Shown: positions 45,601 through 58,319 of the stretch, in pieces | Numbering within the stretch: position 1 is the first letter of the stretch | Layout: every line of letters starts with the position of its first letter | Assembly (NCBI GenBank): GCA_036874045.1 | Contig: CM072339.1 | Location: forward strand, 11,043,501 to 11,107,500 | DNA length: 64,000 bases | Source: Cymodocea nodosa | Taxonomy: Eukaryota; Streptophyta; Magnoliopsida; Alismatales; Cymodoceaceae | Direction of reading: 5' to 3' | Program-made: the position numbers and the translations under genes | Notes under the pieces: generated by a model | Databases searched by the model: none | Told to the model about the DNA's origin: nothing | What the model saw: only the letters and a program-made list of their open reading frames with translations

Positions 45601-45745
45601 AGATAACGTAATTAAAGGAAAAATTAAATTAGAATTTGTGTCTAGTAAAAATCAATTAGCTGATATATTTACAAAACCTCTAGACGAAAATACAATCTAC
45701 AACATTAGATTAAATTTAGGTATTTGTAGGCTATGTGATGTGTAA
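42632..45745 (+). pseudogene. pol: Element C2 pol: protease, integrase, RT, RNase H
   Basis: One frame of about 1037 codons is broken by only three stops, near 43566, 43967 and 44534. Two are C-to-T (CAG or CAA); the middle one is not. The protease has WILDSGASSHMTGQ. The integrase has LWHRRIGHINMKLLHKL...CDACEFGKLH, HMDLFGPT, RSDHGTEFD and SQNGVIERKN, so HHCC and DDE are complete. The RT has [28 protein letters not shown] and YVDD at 44805-44816. The RNase H has KSTSGTCQLLGNNLVSWF and ends RLCDV. It is the best preserved pol in the window. Confidence 0.92.
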
Positions 45746-47211
45746 AATGCTTAAACTCCACATGAAAAGATAAATAGTATTGATGATGTCGTTCACCTCA
45801 TAGATATTATATACTTATCATAAATATCTAAAGTAATATCTAATCTGCTACTTAAGATACTATGTATTTATTGTAAAATCATAGTAGTATCTTATTGATT
45901 TTAAGTAGTTTATCAATTTTAATGGTTTTTACGATTTTAAGTAGAAGTGTAAATGAAAAACATTAAATACTTCTGACATTCTGAAATTTTGATTAAGTGT
46001 TTTCTTTGAATCAAGGAAAGTTTATATGATCATGCATAAATTTGACTTAATTGATTAAACTTGTAGAATAAGTTATATGTAACTCATCTTAAATTGTTAA
46101 TCAAAAGTATAGGCTTATTGAAACTGATTCATATTCTCAGTAAAATCATAGAAGTAAAAATTGTATGAGATTTGTGTTTTATTGCATCTGTATTAATGGA
46201 ATATATATATACTGTGCTTAAAATGAAAAGTGCTTACAAAGTGAAAATCTTTGAGAGTTTATTGATCAATTTGATCACGAGCCTTTTGTACTTGAGCAGA
46301 TAGGTATGTAAGGATTGTTGTCCTGAAAAAGGATTCTTTAAATCTGGCAACCTAAGGTCCTGATCAGATCTGGGATTGTTGACTAAAAGCTCATTACACG
46401 GGTACATTAGAAAGCTCTTGTATGATTCAAGCTTTTCAAACTAACTTTTAAAGAAAATTATCAATATTTACTATTTTGTAAAGAAAAAGTTATTTCATTA
46501 ATTACAGATATCTTTGAATTGAATATAATTTTTACTAATATGACTATCGATTTATTGAATCAACATTAGTACTTTTGAAAACGTTCATTTGAGATACATT
46601 CTTTTATTCTCCTTGAATTAATCATATAGAGTTCAAAGTTGTGTTTTGATTCATATACTGTAGGAATTGATTCTGGAAATCAATTTTGATGAAGTCAGAA
46701 TAATGAAAGTTTCTGAAAAAAAAATTTAAAAGTATAGTTATACTTAACATCTATTGTTATACAAGTATATTTTCTATATTATTGAATATATAAGAAGTAT
46801 ATTTGTAGGGGGAGGATTAACAATGTCCAAAAACAGATTAATATAATTCAAAATACAAATCTTGGTTAATCTAAACTAATGTCCTATTAAAATCTTGATG
46901 AAATAATTTAAAAAGACAAACAAACTGTTTTAGATTCGAAGGACAAGAATGTTAGAATAGTTTACAATGTTCTCAAGATAATGTTAAGTGTAGCATGTAT
47001 GTTGTCTTTAGAAGGAAGCATCCGAAACTTGATTTTAGTAAAGTGTACTAATTGAACGTTATGTTAGATAAGGTAATGTGTAAAACTACCTGTAGACAAT
47101 GCTTTACTTGTTAGGTTAGTTAACTCAACGAGTTATACTTGAATATTTCGGGTACCTTGATTGAATAAACTTTATTCAATATTTATTTAATATTTAAACC
47201 CGACTTCTCTT
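45746..47211 (+). other. Element C2 spacer between pol and the 3' ORF, left part
   Basis: Non-coding and alignable with the C1 and C3 spacers. A purine tract GTAGGGGGAGGATTAAC is near 46806. TTGTTAGGTTAGTTAACTCA and AACGAGTTATA are near 47109-47136. It is interrupted by F. Confidence 0.7.
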
Positions 47212-48842
47212 TGTTAGAACCTTAAGGCTTACTAGAGGGGGGGTGAATGGTAATAATTCGTTTCTTAACCTTTTAGAAGTAGTTTAATATAAAGAGATAG
47301 CAAGCACACGATAAAAGATTACACATAGAGATTTTTAGGTGGTTCACCACTAACGGCTAGTCCACCCCCAAGGGATACTTGGGCTTCACTAAACTCTTGC
47401 AAACTTACAATCACTTGCTTTAAGGTTTAAGCAAGAACCAACTATTCACTTGAGCTTCCTAGTCGAAGCTTCAATCAATCCTTTCTCTGAAGTTTTGATT
47501 TGTGTACTTCAGTAAACACTAGCTTGTGAGCAACAAAGTTGAGTGCATGATGAGCTTCTGAAATTCAGTTTGTAAACGTTGAAGATGATTTGATCTCTAA
47601 AGCTTTTCTTCTGTTGAGCTTAGTGTAAGTATGTATATGAGCAAAAGCTACCTAATTCCGTTGTCTATATCTTGTATATATACCACACATGCGTAATGAT
47701 CATATTTTCTTCCAATAGATGTATTCTATTGTTCTTGATTAGACTTCAGTCCTAAATACGATAAGTTACCGTTTAGAAAGTTATTTCAAGATGTCCTTCC
47801 AGTTTCTTAACCTTTTGGATAGTTAGCTATGTAACTTTTTGAAGAATATCTGCAACTCACCGAAAGATCACTTAAGCCTTTCTGCCATGTAGGATTCCAG
47901 AATATATAATGTGAGCTGTCATTCAATCAGATACTTGCAATTGTAACTTATCGAATAGTTATTTAACTATCGGATAGTTAGCTACAGTAACCCTCCGTTA
48001 ACTTTCCGATTGCTTTAATTCAACACGTGCATAAAAGACTGACTTAAGTTTCGGATGGTTATCCTTGTAACTCACCGAAATGCTTCAAGATTTCGGATAG
48101 TTATCTTTCTAACTCTCCGAAAACTTATTTGAGCTTCTATCTGGAATTCTACACGTGGGAAATTCAATGACTTAAGTTTCGGATAGTTAAACTGTAACTC
48201 ACCGAAACTCTCTTGAAATTTCAGATAGTTATCTTTCTAACTCTCTGAAATCTCATATGAACTTCTATTTGTAATTCTGCACGTGGGAAATTCAATGACT
48301 TAAGTTTCGGATAGTTAAACTGTAACTCACCAAAACTCTCTTGAGATTTTGGATAGTTATCTAACTCTCCGATTTTTCCTTTCAAGCTTTTGACTGCCAA
48401 CTTCTCCATTCTGCACGTGCATAATAGGATGACTTAAGTTCTAGAAAGTTATACTTGTAACTCACCGAAAAACTCGAATAGTTATCTAACTCTCCGAAAA
48501 GAAAACTCGGATAGTTATCTAACTCTCTAACAAGTCCTTTAAGCTTCCGTTCTGTATTTCTACACGTGATTAATTGAATGACTTAACTTTCAGATAGTTA
48601 TACCTGTAACTCTCCGAAAAGTCCTTTAAGCTTCAAGATAGTTAACTCCTTAACTATCCGATCATTTAATCCTTTCTTAACTGTCTGATTTTCTGTAGCA
48701 GCACATTCTGAGATTTACTGCAACCTGTTTGCTACTTCGATTTGTTTACCTTTTGATCTTTTGCTGCACTAACTAAACCTGATAAATACAATTCAAAACC
48801 TCACATTGATTTTTGCATTATCAAAATCTAGAGGTCCTTTCA
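47212..48842 (-). mobile_element. Element F: solo LTR related to element E
   Basis: It is 1631 bp, starts TGTTAGAACC and ends CCTTTCA, with perfect CTCTT duplications (47207-47211, 48843-48847). The first 250 bp follow the E LTR (GGGGGTGAATGG, AGGTGGTTCACCA, CTAGTCCACCCCCAAG). Most of the rest is the same palindrome array, for example TTTCGGATAGTTA...TAACTCTCCGAAA at 48091-48123. No PBS or coding sequence is present. By comparison with E it lies in minus orientation. Confidence 0.85.
48091..48123. repeat. Representative hairpin unit of the F/E/D LTR array
   Basis: The left arm TTTCGGATAGTTA and right arm TAACTCTCCGAAA are separated by six bases and pair at 12 of 13 positions. Similar units repeat about every 60-100 bp in F (47815-48670), E and D LTRs. 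Confidence 0.8.
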
Positions 48843-48847
48843 CTCTT

Positions 48848-48960
48848 CATGTTGAGTTACTCGCCTAAAACCCTTTTTAAACACTTATTACACGGGCACT
48901 TAGGTTATTTGTAAACTTTGTCAAGAAATTTTTTCTCGCTTGTTGTTGTTACAACCTGCG
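48848..48960 (+). other. Element C2 leader of the 3' ORF
   Basis: Sequence between F and the ORF, with CTTTTTAAACACTTATTACA (a decayed form of the TATTTAAA box of C1 and C3) near 48870. TTGAGTTACTCG just upstream is an LTR-type motif. Confidence 0.5.
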
Positions 48961-50022
48961 ATGATGGTCTCCAAGTTCTACAAAGGTCGTGGCAGAGAAA
49001 AAGGCAAAAGCAGAGGAGATGCAAAAGGAAAAGAAATAGAAAATGATGAAGTTCCACACATTTGGTTCAAGAAAATATTTCGAGTGGACAAAAGGTTAGC
49101 AGAAATTTATAGAGATTACTTCTTTTCTGAAGAAATACTTGATGAAGTTAGACAAGAACTTCAACATACTGATGCAAATATTACATACATGGGTATTCAT
49201 AGTAAATATGACAAAGAATACAAAATGAAATGTGCTGAGATTGCATTTTTGGAACAGTATGCAAAATATATGGAAAAAGGTATAGGTTCATCAAATAGAA
49301 TTCCTCAAACTCCTATTAGTGGTACTCGACTACAACAATTTGAGGAAGAACATGAATCAGCTATCCCTACCCCTTTATATTCAAAACAAGTAGAATCAAA
49401 TATTGCTGTAGATTACAGAAAAGTTGAAGGTTTTTGAAAGGCAGTTGCAATAGAAAGTGCCTTAGAAGAATTAAAGCAAAAAACTTTTATGGAGCAATTT
49501 GAAAAGAAAACACCAATACTTGATGAGGAGAAACAAAAGTGTTATAAAAGAAGAAAAATCAGAAAAATTATGTCTAAGGAAACAAAGTCTGTAGAAAAAG
49601 GAAAATCAGATGAAAATTTATTTCCAAAGGACAATGTATGTCTAGACATAGACATTGTACCTTATAATGCATTTGATAAACTCATTAGTTCTGAGCACAC
49701 TAAAACTGATGATGATAATGAGACTTCATTTTTCCTTACTAGAAAGCTTGAGAAGAAATACAAGTCAAATATGAGCTCAAGTTTTTCAATTAGTACAAGT
49801 CCTAATGATGCAGAAATTGAAAAATCAGAGCATCACGCACTTGACATTGAACAAGTTATTGTAGATATAGTTGACAATGTTGAGGCAGTAACTAGTTCAT
49901 AGGCTGAATTGTCTAGAGTAGTAGATATTGAAAATGTTAAGACTCTAGAAGAGCTAAATGTCAACCAGCCTTCTTTAGAATCTATAGAACCAGAGTTTGA
50001 GAATTCACAACATGTATTAATG
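48961..50022 (+). pseudogene. Element C2 accessory ('env-like') ORF, N-terminal part
   Basis: ATG ATG at 48961 opens MMVSKFYKGRG, a basic stretch (GRGREKGKSRGDAKGKE), then WFKKIFRVDKRLAEIYRDYF and SEEILDEVRQELQH. MKCAEIAFLEQYAKYMEKG and an acidic Ser-rich middle follow. Stops occur near 49435 and 49900. At 50022 the frame is cut by C3, and the gene resumes at 62746. Function is unknown; similarity to C1 and C3 holds along the whole length. No membrane helix or signal peptide is visible. Confidence 0.72.
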
Positions 50023-51633
50023 TGTTGAGTATTTTTGTTTTGATGATGTGTGTTGAATGAAAATAATCATATTTGCTCAATTACTATTGCTTGTGAAAAG
50101 AAATTAAAATCATCAATTAATACAGAAAAAGCTTACTGATATAAATACTTGTCTGTATTGGATCTGAAGTTAATAACTAGTCGTTTCGTTGCATTAATTT
50201 CTCATTTAGCTAAACGTTAAGTTAATGTGTGTTTTTATTGAAAAGCATGATATGTTTTAATGTTATATCTTCTGTATCATGAATAGTGCACGTTTAGACA
50301 ACTCGTTAAGTTAGAGTTTTGTTTGTATAGAGGTCACATGAGAACTCGTTAAGTTAGAGGCTTAAAGGTTAAAATAGGTCACGTGATAACTCGTTAAGTT
50401 AGTGAGTAAAAGAAGAGACGAACTTGTTAAGTTAGTGTTATACACGTGGTGAAATTATAAGTTACAAATGTTGTATTGTATCACGTGAGGTGCACATGTT
50501 TAACTCGTTAAGTTATCATAACTAAACGCGTTGAGTTGCTATATTGAACACTAAGGCAACGCGTTAGGTTAGCGTTATAAACTTAAGTTGTTATTTTTGC
50601 ACGGGGTAAAATTCTTATTATAAAAACATTTGTTTATTACTGGTTCGTTGAGTTATCATAACACAATGGAGATGGTTCGTTGAGTTATCATAACACAACG
50701 GAGATGGTTCGTTGAGATAGCATAACACCACAGACATAGTTCGTTGAGTTAGCTACAGTACTTGTCACGTGAAATGGCACATGAGGAACTCGTTAAGTTA
50801 GAAACGTTAAGTTATATATATTCTTGTGTTACTCGTTTAGTTAACATTAAAGTAACGACTTCTTATTATACTGATAAAAAACTTTTGGACGAGAAAGTTT
50901 ATTTTGCAGGAAATTTTTCAGAGATCCAAGATTGATGATTAAAGAAAATTCGAAATATAAATGTGGGTTAGAACGTGTGTGTTTCGATGAAGGAAAAAGA
51001 AAAGATGTGGAGAAGTGGAAAATTGGTGGTGGTTAAACGTGAAGGATATGCATGAAATGAAGATACAGTATAAAAGGCATAGAATTCTCGTTGATCAATT
51101 TATCCTTGCACACAAAACGAAAAATCTTTTCAAGGATCAAACCATCCCTACACACCAAAAGAAAAATCTTTTTCAGGGATCAAAAACACATTCTCAAGGA
51201 AAATCTCTCAAGTGGAAGAAAGTTCAGTGAAGCATAAAAAGGTAAGATTTTCGTCACTGAAGATTTGAAGTATTAGAAGAAATCAAATTCGGTGAAGCAT
51301 GAAAGACAAGATATTCGTCACTAAAGAATTGTTGAAGAAGAAAAAGAAGAACTAGAAAGATCTCAAACAGGGAAAAAAGTTTTAAATTCTGCAAATTAGT
51401 TTTCTCTGTTTGTAGTTATGAAATTGTTTAAATGATACATGGTATCAAAATATAATTGCATCTACAATTTTTGAGGAGAATTGAATTGTATATTGTAATT
51501 GAAACCTTGAATAAAAATGATTTTATGAAAACAATGTCTCGACTTGTTTTTGAGTTTTAAAGTTTCAATTATATTTTAGAAAATATTAAAAATACACAAT
51601 TCACCCCCCCTTGTGTAGCCATACGATCCTACA
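50023..51633 (+). repeat. Element C3 5' LTR (1611 bp)
   Basis: Ends are TGTTGAGTATTTTTG and CGATCCTACA. It holds about 14 CGTTRAGTTA-like units, four CACGTG boxes (near 50386, 50442, 50481 and 50766), a TATAAAAG box, and a 33-bp unit starting GGTTCGTTGAGTTATC duplicated in tandem near 50642-50706. Confidence 0.95.
51069..51076 (+). promoter_or_regulatory. TATA box in the C3 5' LTR
   Basis: TATAAAAG in CAGTATAAAAGGCATAG is identical in C2 (40525-40532) and the 3' LTR. Confidence 0.65.
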
Positions 51634-51635
51634 AG

Positions 51636-51647
51636 TGGTATCAGAGC
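51636..51647 (+). other. Primer-binding site of C3 (tRNA-iMet)
   Basis: TGGTATCAGAGC starts two bases after the LTR. Confidence 0.9.
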
Positions 51648-51833
51648 TTTGTTAATAATCTTTGATATAAAATCGATACCAACTTATTTAATATCATTGC
51701 TTATTCTACCTTCCTTGTTTTTAAACAGAAATTAATATCTGAGCATACGTTTAACTCTATTGATTTAAGGCTCAAGTTGTTTTAAAGTTTTTAGACTGTT
51801 TAAAATCAAATAGGTTGAATAATCTAAGGTAAA

Positions 51834-54095
51834 ATGGCTACTAGAAATGGTAATTTTGCTTTATATAAAGGCCAAAATCTTAATCGTCCTCCTTTATTTG
51901 ATGGAATACATTTTGAATATTGGAAATATAGGATGACTATTTTTCTTCAAAGTATAGATCATAAGTTGTGGTTCATGATATCTAAACCATATACTCCATT
52001 AACTACTCCTTATAATACTTGGACAATTACTGAAAAAGAAAATGAAACTCTGAATGCTAAGGGCTTAAATATTTTATTTTGTGCATTGAGTTATGAACAG
52101 TTCAGTAAAGTGTCGGCATATAAATCTGCTTATGAGGTGTGGCATGCATTAGAAGTTTCACATGAAGGTACTTCTCAAGTTAAAGAGACAAAAATAAACA
52201 TGTTGATTCATAAGTATGAACTTTTTAAGATGCATGAAGACGAAAATATTTCTGAGATGTTTTCCAGATTTCTTGATATCATAAACTCTTTAAAATGTTT
52301 AGGAAAGAATTTTGAACAGAAGGATTTGGTGAGGAAAATTCTTAGATCCCTAAGTTCTAAATGGTCTCAGAAAGTAACATCAATTGAGGAATCACGAGAT
52401 TTAAATGTTTATTCTATGAATGAACTTATAGGAAATTTAACAACTTATGAAGTTCAATTAAATGAATCATTGAGTCACAACAAACTAAAAATGAAGAAAG
52501 AAATAGCCTTCGAAATTAATTCAGATTCTGATATATTTACTGATTCTGACAAGGATTTGATTTTGCTGACTAGGAAATTCAAGAAAGCATGGAAAGCTAG
52601 GAAACAGCAAAGGAACAAAAATGATAAACCCTTAACGTCAAAATCATTGAATGACAAGAATTCTTCATCCAAAAAGTATGTATGTTACAACTGTAAGAAA
52701 CCTAGACATCTTTCTCTAGATTATCCTATGAGGAAAAATGAAAAGCAAAGTAGGACAAATCAGAAGAAGATGGCTTAGAAAACTCAGAAAAAGTTTTACA
52801 AGAAAAAGGCTTTGAAGGTCACTTGGGATGACGGGTCTGAAGAGTCTGAATCTGAGGAATCAACATCAAAATCTTCACATTCAAAAGGAGAACGAGAGTT
52901 AGAAGACGTTGCTCATGTGTGCTTCATGGTAGATGAGTCTGAGGTAATATCTGATCCTGAAAGTCATTCAGATTTCAACTTTGATGAATTATTATGTGCT
53001 TACCATGCATTATTACAAAATCTTAAAGTATGTAAACTGGAAAATAAGAATATTAGAAAATCTTCATCCATTATGGAAGAAGAAAATTGTTTCCTGTCTA
53101 CTACTTTAGAAAAGTTTAAATGTGATAATGAAAATCATGCTAGAGATTTGCAAAAATTTAGATTTAATGAATGTATCTTGCATGAACAAATACAGAATAT
53201 AAATGCTGAAAAATTAAAGATAGAATCTGAAAATGAAATGTTGAGAAACAATATAAATGAACTTGAATTAGAGATAGATAAATTAAAATTGAGAGAGCAA
53301 GATTTAAATTCTACCTTTGAGAAATGGAATTTAAGTCAAACTAAGTTAGACAAACTAACTAGTACCCCTACGGTGTCTTATAAATTTGGCTTAGGATTTG
53401 ATTATCCTGAATATCCTGAATCTCAAGCCAATAAAGGATTTATTAGTTGCAGTTCAAGTAAATCTAAGACTAAAATTCCTTTTATTATGAAAGAAGGTAA
53501 TAAATATGTAGAAGTAGATAATTCAAGGGATGAATCATGTAGTAATAATATAAATCAATGTGATTTATCAAATTGTACTTCTAACATGACTATAAATGTT
53601 TCTAAAAATCTTGTTTCTTGTTCTGGAAATTCAGTTTCTAATGTTTCTAAAATTTCAGATAATTATAGTAAACTGAAAATTCAGAAACCTGAGCATGTAA
53701 TTTAATACACTGGTATTAGACCAATTACTCATTCTACATGTGATAAAACAAAAAATTCTTGTGTAGAAAAAGATTTTGTATGTACGGAAAGTGTTAATAC
53801 AAGTACAAAATCTTGGTATGAAGTTACAGAAATGTATAAGCATGACCAAAATAAATTAACATCTGATAAAAATATGTTTGGTCTTGATTATACTACATCT
53901 AAAAACAAAAAGAATGATTGCAAAAGCAATAATGCTATATGTGAGTATGAAGCTAATGATAAATCAATAGTACTTACAACTAATAAGAATATAAAAGATA
54001 ATGTTAAACTATTTTTAAACAAAAAGAAGAAATATGCGTTTAATGAACTTAGTCCTCAACAACATTGGGTACCAAGAAAAAGTTTTTCTTAATTT
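51834..54095 (+). pseudogene. gag: Element C3 gag (full length, few stops)
   Basis: The ATG at 51834 starts MATRNGNFALYKGQNLNRPP. The capsid region runs through WHALEVSHEGTSQVKETKIN and MFSRFLDIINSLKCLGK. The zinc knuckle CYNCKKPRHLSLDY (near 52681-52722) has lost its last Cys (now Tyr). A long C-terminal extension follows: an acidic Ser/Glu patch (EESESEESTSKSSHSKGE), a coiled coil (ELELEIDKLKLREQDLN) and an Asn/Lys-rich tail. Stops are at 52776, 53703 and 54090, all in one frame with the protease. It is the only full-length S gag in the window. Gag forms the cytoplasmic particle and binds RNA. Confidence 0.88.
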
Positions 54096-55016
54096 GTGTT
54101 GCAAGAGGAAACAACATCAAAATGGATCTTGGATAGTGGAGCGTCAAGTCACATGACCGGACAAAAAAGTCTATTACAAAATTTTACAAATACCATGAAA
54201 GGAAGTGTAACATTTGGAAACAAAAGCAAAGATAAAATCATAGGTATGGGCAATGTTCAAATAACTCCTACTTGTGTTATTTCGAATGTACTCTATGTAG
54301 AAAACCTAGGATTTAATTTGTTGAGTGTCATAAAACTAACTGAAAATGGATATTATGTAGTGTTTGAAGATAATGTCTGCAAAATAATTGATAAAAATAC
54401 AGATGAAATTAAGTTTATTGCTAAAAGAAAAGGTTCTGTATGTATTTTATCTTTACCTTCTGGTGCAGTTGATTTAAATTCATGTTTGCTAGCTGAAACT
54501 AGTGATGCATATCTATGGCATAGAAGGATTGGGCATATAAATATGAGACTGTTACATAAATTATCTAGAAAACATTTAGTGAGAGGTTTACCAAAGATTA
54601 AATACTCAAAGAACTTTATGTATGATGCATGTGAGTTAGGTAAACTTCACAAAAACTCTTTTAAATCCGAAACTGATATTTCAAGCAAGAGAGTCTTAGA
54701 ACTTATACATATGGATCTCTTTGGACCAACAAGAATCATGAGTCTTGGTGGTAAACAGTATGTATTTGTTTTAGTAGATAACTTCTCTAGATACACTTAG
54801 GTATATTTTCTAGCATCTAAGACAGAAGTTTTTGAAAAATTTAAAAGGGATAAATTTCAAGCCAAATCAGATGAAGGAATTTTTGTAGGTTACTCTAATA
54901 GAAGTAAAGCCTATAGAGTATATAACAAGACTTCTAGGACTATTGAAGAAACCCTCCATGTAAGCTTCAATGAAAATTCTCTTAAAGAATCTCAATCTAA
55001 AGCTGATAATGATAAC
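54096..55016 (+). pseudogene. pol: Element C3 protease and integrase with core deletion
   Basis: In the gag frame, the protease WILDSGASSHMTGQ (near 54123) is intact. The integrase finger LWHRRIGHINMRLLHKL...YDACELGKLH has lost one Cys (now Tyr). HMDLFGPT, with the first catalytic Asp, remains. A stop replaces Trp near 54798. Near 54846 about 405 bp present in C2 (about 43382-43788) are missing, removing the second Asp and the Glu of DDE. It rejoins at RDKFQAKSDEGIFVGYSN. The integrase is therefore dead. Confidence 0.88.
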
Positions 55017-56814
55017 TTGATCAATTTTCCAAATGAGTTAGAGATCAAGAGAGAGATTGATGATTTATCTGAGAAAATCAAAAATATGAACTTAAATGAT
55101 CAAACTAATGATGAAAGTGATGAACTTTCAGATGTTGATGAGAATATTGAGGAAAATCAGAGAAATTGGCGTTATTCTTCATCACATCCCATTACTCAAG
55201 TCATTGGTAATATTAATGAGGGAGTTAAAACTAGAGCTTCAGTAAATTTAAATAGTATGTGTATGTTTGTTTCTATGGTGGAACCAAGGAATATACAAGA
55301 AGTATTATCTGATGAAAATTGGATAGTGGCAATGCAAGAAGAACTAAATCAATTCATCAGAAATGATGTATGGGAATTAGTCTCTCCACCAGAAAATCAG
55401 TCCATAATAGGTACAAAGTGGATCTTTAGAAACAAAACTAATGAAACTGGTCAAATTATAAGGAATAAAGCTAGATTAGTTGCACAAGGGTATACACAGG
55501 AAGAAGGATTAGATTATGATGAAACATTTGCTCCTGTGGCTAGGTTAGAAAGTATTAGAATATTATTGGCCTATACTTGTTATATGGATTTTAAATTATA
55601 TCAAATGGATGTAAAGAGTGCATTTCTAAAAGGTTTAATTAATGAAGAAGTCTATGTAAAACAACCACTTGGATTTGAAGATATTAAAAATCCTGACTTT
55701 GTGTATAAATTGAAGAAAGCCTTATATGGTTTGAAGCAAGCACCTAGATCATGGTATGAAAGATTGTCTACTTTTTTTAATAGAAAAAGGCTATATCATG
55801 GGAAAAGTGGATCATACTCTATTTATTAAGAGAGATGGTAAAGATCAGATTGTTGTTCAAATATACGTGGATTATATAATCTTTGTAGCAACCTCTGATA
55901 AGTTGATAGAAATATTCTCTAAAGAGATGACTAATCAGTTTGAAATGAGTATGATAGGAGAACTTTCATATTTTCTAGGACTTCAAATTAAGCAAATGGA
56001 TAAAGGTATATTTTTAAATCAGGAAAAATATGTAGATGAAATGCTTAAGAAATTTAATTTTAATGATACAAGGATTCGAGGAACTCCTATGAGTACTACT
56101 TTAAAGTTAGATATTGATGACATAAGAAAATCTATAGATCAAAGAAAATACAGAAGTATGATTGGTTCTTTACTTTATTTAACTGCTAGTAGACCTGATA
56201 TTATGTTTGCTGTGTGTGTTTGTGCTAGATTTCAATCTAATCCTAAAGAATCACACTTAATTGCAGTTAAAAGAATATTTAGATATATACAAGGAACTAA
56301 AAATATCGGACTGTATTATTCTAAGGATAGTTCAATAGATCTTATAGGATATACTGATGCTGATTATGTAGGATCTAAATCTGATAGAAAGAGTACCAGT
56401 GGCACATGTCAATTATTGGGAAATAATTTGGTGTCATGGTTTAGTAAAAAGCAAAACTGTGTAGCACTTTCTACTACAGAAGCTGAATATGTTGCTGTTG
56501 CACTATGTTGCACTCAGATTCTGTGGTTAAAGCAAACTTTAGAATATTTTGGATTATCTTATGATACAACTGAGATTTATTGTGATAGTAGTTCTGCAAT
56601 AAGTCTTTCCAAAAATCCTGTATTACATTCAAGAGCAAAGCATATAGAGGTTAGACATCATTTTGTAAGAGATAACGTAATTAAAGGAAAAATTAAATTA
56701 GAATTTGTGTCTAGTAAAAATCAATTAGCTGATATATTTACAAAACCTCTAGACGAAAATACATTCTACAACATTAGATTAAATTTAGGTATTTGTAGGC
56801 TATGTGATGTGTAA
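55017..56814 (+). pseudogene. pol: Element C3 reverse transcriptase and RNase H
   Basis: The frame continues through KTRASVNLNSMCMFVSMVEP, WELVSPPENQSIIGTKWIFR, KARLVAQGYTQEEGLDYDET and [20 protein letters not shown]. An extra T in a T run near 55772-55778 shifts the frame. It goes on open to RLCDV at 56814. The catalytic motif reads YVDY at 55864-55875, so the second Asp is lost by a single G-to-T change. The RNase H is intact by motif: SKSDRKSTSGTCQLLGNNLV, STTEAEYVAVALCC and HSRAKHIEVRHHFV. Confidence 0.9.
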
Positions 56815-58179
56815 AATGCTTAAACTCCACATAAAAAGATAAATATTATTGATGATGTTGTTCACCTCATAGATATTATATACTTATTATAAATATCTAA
56901 AGTAATATCTAAACTGCTGCTTAAGATACTATGTATTTTTTGTAAAATCATAGTAGTATCTTGTTGATTTTAAGTAGTTTATCAATTTTAATGGTTTTTA
57001 CGATTTTAAGTAGAAGTGTAAATGAAAAACATTAAATACTTTTGACATTCTGAAATTTTGATTAAATGTTTTCTTTGAATCAAGGAAAGTGCATATGATC
57101 ATGCATAAATTTGACTTAATTGATTAAACTTGTAGAATAAGTTATATGTAACTCATCTTAAACTGTTAATCAAAAGTATAAGCTTATTGAAACTGATTCA
57201 TATTCTCAGTACAATCATAGAAGTAAAAATTGTATGAGATTTGTGTTTTATTGCATCTGTATTAATGGAATACATATATACTATGCTTAAAATGAAAAGT
57301 GCTTACAAAGTGAAAATCTTTGAGAATTTATTGATTAGTTTGATCACGAGCCTTTTGTACTTGAGCAGATAGGTATGTAAGGACTGTTGTCCTGAAAAAG
57401 GATTCTTTAAATCTGGCAACCTAAGGTCCTGATCAGATCTGGGATTGTTGATTGAAAGCTCATTATACGGGTACATTAGAAAGCTCTTGTATGATTCAAG
57501 TTTTTCAAACTAACTTTTAAAGAAAATTATCAATATTTACTATTTTGAAAAGAAAAAGTTGTTTCATTAATTATAGATATCTTTGAATCGCATATAGTTT
57601 ATACCAATATGACTACTGATTTATTGAATCAACATTAGTACTTTTGAAAACGTTTATTTAAGATACATTCTTTTATTCTCCTTGAATTAATTGAATTGAG
57701 TTCAAAGTTGTATTTTGATTCATATACAGTAGGAATTGATTCTGGAAATCATTTTTGATGATGTCAGGATAACGGAAGTCTCTGAAAATAAAATGTAAAA
57801 GTATAGTTATACTTAACATCTATTGTCACTACAAGTATATTTTGTATTTTGATTGAATATATTTGAAGTATATTTGTAGGGGGAGCATTAACAATGTCAA
57901 AAACAGATTAATATAATTTAAAATACAAATCTTAGTTAATTTGAATTAATGTCCTCTTAAAATCTTGATGAAATAATTTAAAAAGACAAATAAACTATTC
58001 TAGATTCAAAAGACAAAATGTTCAAATAGTTTACAATGTTCTCAAGATAATGTTAAGTTTAGCATGTGTGTTGTTTTCGAAAGGTTTTAGTTGGAAGCAT
58101 CCGAAACTTGTTTAAGTGTACTAACTAGATGTTATATTAGATAAGGTAACGTGTAAAACTGCCTCTAGATAACGTTTTA

Positions 58180-58205
58180 CTCGTTAGGTTAGTTAACTCA
58201 ACGAG
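58180..58205. promoter_or_regulatory. Inverted LTR-type motif upstream of the C3 3' ORF
   Basis: CTCGTT and AACGAG flank AGGTTAGTTAACTC. The same CGTT.RGTTA words make up the LTR array. It lies about 110 bp before the TATTTAAA box, which suggests a promoter-proximal element. Confidence 0.4.
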
Positions 58206-58311
58206 TTATACTTGAATATTTCGGGTACCTTGATTGAATAAACTTTATTCAATATTTATTTATTTTCTAAACCCGACTTATCTTCACGTTGAGTTATATG
58301 CCTAAAAACCC

Positions 58312-58319
58312 TATTTAAA
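58312..58319 (+). promoter_or_regulatory. Candidate internal TATA box before the C3 3' ORF
   Basis: TATTTAAA lies 83 nt upstream of the ATG at 58402. The same box and spacing occur in C1. Confidence 0.42.

Noticed and set aside
48221..48409. ORF inside solo LTR F and ORFs in the S LTRs (40471, 51015, 62128)
   Set aside because: They are products of LTR repeats. The S-LTR ones recur simply because the LTRs are copies.
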